Shown: piece by piece, positions 57,216-64,000 of the stretch
Position numbering within the stretch: position 1 is the stretch's first letter
Layout of the letters: each line of letters begins with the position of its first letter
Origin: Echinostoma caproni
Lineage: Eukaryota; Platyhelminthes; Trematoda; Plagiorchiida; Echinostomatidae
Length of the DNA: 64,000 bases
Reading direction: 5' to 3'
Assembly: GCA_900618425.1 (NCBI GenBank)
Contig: UZAN01039924.1
Coordinates: forward strand, 27,694 to 91,693
Made by a program: the position numbers and the translations under genes
The notes under the pieces: model-generated
Databases searched by the model: none
The model's input: only the letters and a program-made list of their open reading frames with translations
What the model was told of the DNA's origin: nothing

Positions 57216-60200
57216 AGATTGTGGCAAATCAACCCGTAACCAGCATGGAAGATCGGATTCGCTTGGCGGCTTCTGTTTGGAGTTAACTGGAGATAAACTG
57301 TCTCGCTTCATTGTTATCGGGTCAAAATGCACTGAACGACTACCACTAGAGATGATACTTGAACAAACATGGATTGACAGTTTGGTGCACCCCTGGTATG
57401 AGCTGGTTGGCACAATGGTGACACACGCGTTACGTGGAATGAGTCCAGAATTCAAAGCCTGAACGGGACGGTAGATATGCATCACTGATGACCTCTAATA
57501 TGACCGAAACTAGAGTCTAGTGCTTCGGAATGTACGTCGGGCTAGATTAACTGAGGATTTTGCGTGAAAGTGAAGTCTGAAGGATGAACACTTAGAGTAA
57601 ATAGCAATTATCTCACACAACTGCTCACATTTAACTGTGAGTTACACATGAATTACGTTTAAGCGACACGCTTCATCAGTCTTTCAGGGAACAGAGCCGG
57701 AAGTAATATAACCCAATCAACTGACCACACAAAGACGTCAGACTGATCCTAGATAGTGTATGGAAATATGGCGATCCGGTGGTGGATTCCTCTTATGTTA
57801 CCAGAAGTCTTTGAGAGACTTGTTTTACCGTTTTGAGGAGATCGATGACTGTGAAAAGGAGAGCGGAAGTGACCAATGATCTAACCAGACCCTTTGCCCA
57901 GCTTTCCCAAAAACGGCTAAGAACAACCACTTTTCTTGTGGACCAATTATAAATAAGTAACGACCTTCCACCGCTTCCGGTCGACTCCTCGCATGTCACG
58001 TGAAAACCAGAAGCACAATGAAGACTCCTCTTCTTACAAGAGCCAATAATCGGTAATGCGACGGTGTCTGTAGCGTACCGAAATGCAGTGTTGTTTGCGT
58101 GGTCTGCACTGTTGACGTTGGGGTCAAAATGATACACCGTTGGAGAATAATTTGTGTGCCATGAACACGCGTAAAATGATCACTAACAAATCACAGGTCA
58201 GCTTGAGAAAGAGAAAAATGGCCAGCTAGAGAGACCATTGGAAGGATGTTTTTGTGACTTTAAGTATGTATATTACCGGGGTTAGCTGCTGGACCGGCTT
58301 CAAAACTGTTTGTTCCTCAACTAGTCAACAGGAGAAGATTAGGCATTCAGAATGGATACACGCAAAAGCATTGCTCTGGATTGAAAAAGAGTCTAGAAGA
58401 GTAGTTACATACCCTTTATCAGCCTTTGACTCCGTTTGAAAATACCTCTTTGTTTAGGGGGAGGGGCAGAAAATAAGAAATGGATCCTAATAGAAGCTTT
58501 GAACCAATAATGGGAAGTAAATCCACCTAAATCTCTTTTCTTTGCTCTCGAGCCAAAAAAGAACGGACTGGCAACCAGTAAAGCAGATGCTTGAACATGA
58601 ATTGGTGGTTTCGTTCAGCCCTGATGCTAGCTGGGTGGAAACGTGATAACATAAACAACCCTTAGTACAGTCGGAGCTCACACGCTCACGCGGAGTGCAA
58701 TATAACCGGTTATGATCACACGAGACAAACGGTTAGCCGATCATCCAGGAAAGCGAATCTCTGTCCAAGGTAAAATGATTGTCGGGGGAATAAAATCAAC
58801 GCAAAGATTGATAATTTTTAAGTCAAACTAAATAAGCCCCCATTGGTGAATTATCAAATAAAAGTTTATGATCAAAGTGAAAAAAACACTATTCATCAGC
58901 TTACCCGTTCATCAGAAAATAAGAAATGGAAAACCCCGAGGAACCTAAACAACATTGGTTACAAAACATTTTGAAGTACAGATCAAGATTTCATGAAAGG
59001 AATCTGACGGGGCAATTAATACGCAATAGCGTTCCAGATTGTAGACCATAAACACTTCAGTTACAAGAGCTCTGGTCATGAATCCCATATGATTCGAGCT
59101 GCTCTTGCATACCTGAAATAAAATGAGGCTGAATTTTCAGGCCAACACCGAAAGCTTCAGGTACAAAATAAGGTTTCTTCAAAACGGTGTGAAACATTTC
59201 ATTTCAGGAAATAAATTGGTATCCAGAAATTTAAAATAATATACGAACTCTATAAGCATATCATATTGAACAAGGTCTTGACTTGCAACGCTGAACACAC
59301 CAAATAGGCCTGTACACAGTCCAGGTTTAGGAGACACGAAGAATCACTTCAGGGTACTGAAAAGAGACTATAGGATCCGGATAATGAAAAATAGCTTAAC
59401 TGCCTGTGTGGAGAATGAATTAGAGGTATTCGCTCAAATATGTGGTGAACAGATTGCATTGTTGATGTATAATCGTATCGAAGCGAAATACATTCTTCAT
59501 ACCCGCTAGAAAGTTTTCTGTTTTAGGCATTCTAAGGAGTTACCGACCGCTGCAGCAAAAAATGCGCTATTCTCCTATACATAAACTTACGAAAACAAAA
59601 ACCGGAAACAAATGTGCGAGAACGTCAAGTGGCCGTACAATCAGTTCATTCGTTCTCTCCATCTGTCACATAACTGCCATTTCTCAGGCAATTTACACTA
59701 TTTTTCGGAGGTTTTGAAAATTACGAACTGCGTAAGAACTTTATGATTGACACATGTTTGCATTTTGTGACCGACCCGGGTAATGGTGTACTGTTGTTGT
59801 CACAAAACGGGCTTTAGTTACATAAGTGTTTATCTCTTATTCAGTCTGTACCTTCGTCACTGACGTTTACTCGTTCACTATTTCGGTTTATGCCGCCTGG
59901 AATCTGCTTTTGAATTGTATGAATAATTGAACGGATAGAACTTCAATCTAAGCAATGGTTTGTTGTTTTTGTTTGCATTCGTTCCTTTCCTTATCAGCGA
60001 ACCAAATGAATCACTACCTAATGAACCGGGTCTTTTGACCAGGGTCGGCTAACAAGCACGAACTGATGACAGTTGCTCCTTGAATATTTCCGATTCTGCG
60101 GAAAATACAGGACGCATTTTGGAAACCATTCTATACCATTCGTATACAGTATGACTTGGAATATCAGATGTGGTCCCTATTCATTGTTATGTTCATGAAC

Positions 60201-60635
60201 ATGACTTAGGTTGCAATTTACAAACATCAGCTCACTTGTACTGTGACTTCAGAGTCCTTCGGAGTGTTCACAACGGATTCATAATCAGGGATATTATTTC
60301 TGAAATAATGCACCGGAAAAATGATTTGTACCACCTGGTGAACGGAGAAATAAAAAGCGGTTTGATCAGCTGATGGGTGATCAAATAGGTCAAATGATTG
60401 TGTTCTACATGAGAGGTTGACAGTTCCATCCTTAAGTAGGTCAATGAATTTGCACCGCTGATGATACTCTACCAGATCGAAATAAACATGCATCACCGCC
60501 AAAATGTTTGAATCGTTTTTCTTTTGTGTTGCATATGACAAAATCCATCATGTGAATAATTTATTCAAAACTTAATTGCACAACCAAGGTCAGATGAATC
60601 TTACATAGCAAGTAGCAAAAGGAGATTGATTGTTA
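57216..60635. other. No recognised element; a few unassigned frames
   Basis: 57213-57485 is GC-richer with overlapping frames on both strands (minus: NSGLIPRNACVTIVPTSSYQ), perhaps part of an unrecognised repeat. 58137-57793 (-) is a 114-codon frame with GTG start (contains GFHVTCEESTGSGGRSLLIY). Neither has splice support. The rest is AT-rich without signatures. Confidence 0.3.
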
Positions 60636-60641
60636 ATCACT

Positions 60642-60920
60642 TCAAAAGATTATATATTCAATGGGTTTTTCGGGGTCCAACTGGGTAATTTTGTCTGCTT
60701 CAGATAGGAGAGACAACGGTGTAGCAAAAGTTTGGGAGGCGGTGGGATTAACAACATCAATTCCAAGTGATATGGCCAATCCACAGTTCTTTCCAATTAT
60801 TCCCAAAAGGGCATTGATTACCTGACAGTAGTTTATCACCCCAAATTCTCCCGTTTTTCTGTTATCGCTATCACTAATTACACATTTCACCCCATTGTAG
60901 GTATTCAGACACTGACACAT
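60642..60920 (-). CDS. Candidate ORF or terminal exon with EGF-like cysteine pattern
   Basis: A - strand frame of 92 codons from an ATG, stop TGA at the 3' end; an in-frame TGA lies 15 bases upstream. It starts MCQCLNTYNGVKC, which fits the C-x-C-x5-G-x2-C end of an EGF-like domain, then continues with VINALLGIIGKNCGLAISLG and LSEADKITQLDPEKPIEYII. If real it would be the last exon of a gene whose earlier exons hold the rest of the domain, but no good acceptor sits in the small space available. May be chance. Confidence 0.25.
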   Translation of the reverse strand: MCQCLNTYNGVKCVISDSDNRKTGEFGVINYCQVINALLGIIGKNCGLAISLGIDVVNPTASQTFATPLSLLSEADKITQLDPEKPIEYIIF

Positions 60921-61114
60921 TTTATGATCATTGCCTCATCTCTTGCTGACTAGTTGCAACTAATAGCTGGTGACTGAAGCCACATCCCTCTGCATCCTTT
61001 ATTCTGTCCATACCTGAATGACATTCCTATTGAATTAACTAGAGGAAACTCTCATTTATAACACATAATCACAAATCACATTGACATATTTTTACCGAAC
61101 ATTTCTCCTCCTTA

Positions 61115-62830
61115 GGTACTAGTGAGCATAACGTGATCTTACTCAAACTTAAGATTTACTCACACTGAGGACATATTTCTTGTACTCAATCCAAACACAT
61201 CAAACTCCGTTCGCGATATAATTCTCCTGACAATATTTCCCCGCTAATAGTCTCTTGAAGTAGCTACCGATTGTTTTCCTTTAAACACAATCTGTTTGTC
61301 CAGTATAACACTTCTACGAGACGTCCTCAACCGTGTTCTGTTGTGCTGTCCTGTGTTAAATTTGTTCCCTCAACACTGCAGAATATTAGTACTTTTTCGT
61401 AAACATCTTCTTCGTGAAAAGAGTTTGATTCTCTTCATGCAATTCGGTTATTAGGAACGAACTAGAAATCTATTGCATGGAATCTAAATACTCTGCATGC
61501 GGAAGAAAGTGATTTCCAGTTCTTCTAGTAATAATCAAAAACTGAATACTGCATTTATTCATTTTTCGCCCCGATTATATTGACTCGAGTTCTCCGAACA
61601 TCCCATCTTCGTTGGAAAACATTCACTCCAGTAAAATGAACAAACACACGTGTTCTGTCAAGAGTTTGACCGCACCTGGTCCAGACAACTTAAACACGGT
61701 GCTCTGCCACTGTCTTGCATTTTCACTGGAATTCCGAACTATTCTGGAGTACGTGTACCCGGTGAGAGTTTCATCCATCCTCTAAGGAACGACAAAACCC
61801 CCAATTGAGAAACACTTCAAGTCAATGGCTCTGACGTCTACTGGTCAGTTCTGCATTGCCTCGAATTTTCTCTCAACCCTGATGACATTTATCAGTTCGG
61901 ATACAAAATAACCGCTCTACACTGTATGCCTCTTATTCTTTAGTTCACTTCATGTGTAAGTCCCTAAAGGAGAAAGCCAAATATGTGGATTGTGCACTCC
62001 TTGACTATTCTTCAGCTTTTTGATTTTGTGTCCCGTTTTTTTAACATGCTCTAATACTTTGGTTGGCCCGCTTCTCTTCTTGAATGGTTTGGCGAATACC
62101 TTTCCAAAAGATATCCCTATGTTAAATTAGAGAGAAAACAGTGAATGGCATCACTCAATGTTTCGGCCGTAGTTCAAGGTGCTGTCTTATTACCCTATCA
62201 TTTTGCGACTTTCATCAGTGACTTACCTATTACTCCCCCGGTAAGATATTTTGAGTGTGCTGATGATATCACCATTTCTGTTTCCGTATTTAACCAATCA
62301 AACCTGGTTGAATATAGCACAAACCTATCCCACTTCGTTCCTTGTTCCACTTCATCCGGTCTTAATCTTAGTTCTGAAAGGTGCCTTGAATGTATTTTAC
62401 TCTAAATCGTTCCCCATTTCCCTCCGACAATGTACAGATTCATGGAAAGCCGATGAGGAATGTCAGCCATGTGAAGTAATTAGGTGTCACACCTGGGAGT
62501 AACTTTCGCTGGTCCTTACATACCGAAACTGTTGCTCGCAAATTGAAAGTTCTCCTTTTTCATACAGGAAGACTGCGCCACTTCTGTTCTGATTTCGTCG
62601 TGATAGAAGCTTTTGTTCGAAATTGTGTATTTCCTGTGCCCCTCCACGGCTCCCTGTGATTTTACCTGGTTTACTGAAGGTCAGTTACAAGTTGTTGAGG
62701 AGTGGTTGCCCGATGATCATCCGTTTTCCCCAAATTCCGTTATCTATTCTGATTCACAATACACGGAATGCTCAGATTGATGCGTGCTTGAAGTTTGCCG
62801 ACAATGTTATATTTGATGGCACCCATCCAC
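61115..62830 (+). pseudogene. Non-LTR retrotransposon (LINE family C), decayed
   Basis: Blocks in order on the + strand: GTSEHNVILLKLKIYSH near 61120 (endonuclease S-D-H end with E for D), SVKSLTAPGPDNLN at about 61660 (RT fingers), VDCALLDYSSAF near 61985-62025 (palm motif A), VVQGAVLLPYHFATFISDLP at 62169 onward (Q-G motif), FECADDITISVSV (Y-A-D-D, with C for Y) and a C-terminal region ending in NTRNAQIDACLKFADNVIF and DGTHPLL at about 62835. Many stops and frameshifts. Motifs place it near LINE B in type, but it is a separate family. At 62831 or so it passes directly into a LINE A copy, apparently by insertion. Confidence 0.8.
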
Positions 62831-64000
62831 TATTACTAATCTGCTCCTGACCCGCGAAGAATAGACAAAGGCAGTAAACAAAGGCAATCCAGTTGATCAG
62901 GTTTACCTGAACTTCCCCAAAGCGTTTGATGGGGTAAACCACGACATACTGCTCCGTAAACTGTACCATTTGGATGTCAGAGACCTTGTGCTTGATTAGA
63001 TTGCTACATTTCTCCAACAACGGACCATAAATAACAAAATAATAATAAATGTATTTTTACTTCCTATTTTATTTAATGAATGTACAAATGTACAGTCAAC
63101 ATTCAGGAAGGGGCCATACAAAGGCAACTTGAAGGGACGGTCGGCGGGACTCACAGATCACAGGTTGGTGACCTAACCACTTGGCCACCACCACGACCAT
63201 GTCGGTTTGAGTCTCTAATTCATTTTCTGCCCCTGTCTCCGTATCCAGCGGAGTCGCCCAAGGTACTCTGCTTGGTCCTCGACTTTTCTCTTATTCATGA
63301 AGGACTCACCGAATGTCCCAGGACCAAAAGCATTGTTGTTCGCAGACGCCAATTCCGGAAGACAGTGACAGAAAGTGAGGGTTCGCCGGAACTACATGAA
63401 TCACCGAGTGCAGCTGACAAATAGTCTATTGAGAACGACATTCAGTCTCCAAATACAAGGTGATTTTGCTACACCGCCACGGTCGTTTTCTTTATTTCCT
63501 CGGAAACAAAATACTGCCGCATTCATCAATGGGGGGGGGGACTTGGGTGTTATAGTCCACGAAGACCTGAGTTATTCCACTAAATGTGCCAGGGCGTCAT
63601 CAGCAGCATTCAAACATAGCGGTCTACTTAAACGTGTTTTTGGTCGTTTTGAACCATGCTTATACTCACGTCTACTGTCAGCATATTGAGTATACCATCC
63701 AAACCTGGAATCCATGGTTACAACGTGATAGTAAGAGTTGGAAGCGTCCACAAATACTCGCCACGATGGTCACAGGACTCTGTTATGGTTCATACATGGG
63801 GAGACCGCATTCATTGGGTCTATACTCTGCTCTGTATCGTCGGATTTGAGGAGACTTTAATTTAGTGTACCAAATATTACACAACCCAAACCATCCTTGT
63901 CACCCACTATTGACGTTGTCAACAAACATTCATCTACCGCGACATCCATCCAATTAACTACTCCAAAAATCTTGACTGGACTGTCGACGTTATTCCTTCG
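62831..64000 (+). mobile_element. LINE family A, 5'-truncated copy 2, cut by window end
   Basis: Aligns with 11185-12215 of copy 1: AATCTGCTCCTGACCCGCG start, a palm motif A now read LNFPKAFDGVNHDILLRKL, FLQQRT, the VSGVAQGTLLGP-type block, DLGVIVHEDLSYSTKCARAS, then SRLLSAY and IEYTIQTWNPWLQRDSK. It contains a SINE (63029-63194) and a ten-G run at 63531-63540, where copy 1 has a short coding word. The catalytic F-A-D-D is damaged (F-A-D-A), and stops are frequent. The 3' end lies beyond the window. Confidence 0.85.
63029..63194 (-). mobile_element. tRNA-derived SINE (family A), copy 2, inserted in LINE A
   Basis: On the - strand: head GTGGTGGTGGCCAAGTGG with TTAGGTCACC (box A region), body with TGTATGGCCCC and TGAATGTTGACTGTAC, tail of ATT repeats. 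Same body as 4738-4948; this copy has lost part of the head around box B. The 6-base GACCAT flanks it at 63023-63028 and 63195-63200, and the LINE A sequence resumes exactly after the second copy, so GACCAT is a target-site duplication. Confidence 0.85.

Noticed and set aside
57481..57530. Hammerhead ribozyme with CTGATGA and GAAAC 14 bases apart (+ strand)
   Set aside because: The bases between the two boxes do not form stem II, and the position after the GAAAC hairpin does not give an allowed cleavage site.
63080..63424. Plus-strand 114-codon ORF near the window end
   Set aside because: It crosses the SINE/LINE A junction and is a chance frame of two elements.

Overview
This is draft sequence from a eukaryotic genome (two N gaps, two single Ns) that is moderately AT-rich and gene-poor. 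No long open gene, rRNA or convincing functional tRNA is visible. The dispersed elements are those typical of flatworms, especially digenean flukes: CR1/jockey-like and RTE-like LINEs, Penelope-like element (PLE) ends with a GIY-YIG nuclease, tRNA-headed SINEs, and short repeats carrying hammerhead-ribozyme cores. A trematode is therefore my best guess for the source, inferred from element content rather than from any single-copy gene.

Layout. 0-10 kb: mostly intergenic or intronic sequence, one hammerhead SINE (0.85 kb), one tRNA-derived SINE (4.74-4.95 kb) and several exon candidates. 10.1-12.5 kb: a decayed LINE (family A) on the + strand. 13.6-14.6 kb: the 3' end of an RTE-like LINE (family D) on the - strand with a GAT microsatellite tail. 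17.5 kb: another hammerhead SINE. 20.4-20.8 kb: a repeat with an internal tRNA-like segment, matched by a second copy at 43.5-43.8 kb. 29.8-32.35 kb: a long decayed LINE (family B) on the - strand. 38.4-39.3 kb: a PLE end flanked by its own near-identical inverted partial copy. 44.5-45.15 kb: hammerhead repeats in both orientations. 45.7-46.5 kb: an RTE-like fragment on the - strand. 53.6-54.1 kb: a second PLE nuclease fragment. 54.4-54.9 kb: a tandem pair of hammerhead repeats. 57.1 kb: one more copy. 61.1-64 kb: LINE family C interrupted by a 5'-truncated LINE A, which is itself interrupted by the 4.8-kb-type SINE with a 6-bp target duplication.

Host genes. Only short exon-like segments can be proposed, from open frames bounded by good splice signals. 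The better ones are phase-compatible pairs at 26.14-26.20/25.77-26.05 kb (-) and 55.98-56.07/55.73-55.81 kb (-), and single exons at 20.95, 29.37 and 52.03 kb (+). None was recognised as a known family. By-eye exon finding has a high false-positive rate here: a good-looking antisense exon lies inside one of the proposed introns. Treat these calls as hypotheses for RNA-seq or homology testing.

The most interesting theme is a family of at least eight degenerate tRNA-headed repeats with a hammerhead self-cleaving RNA core, some in tandem with a period of about 315 bases, alongside a second repeat family whose copies are terminally redundant by 30-60 bases. Both patterns would fit retroposition from multimeric or circular RNA.
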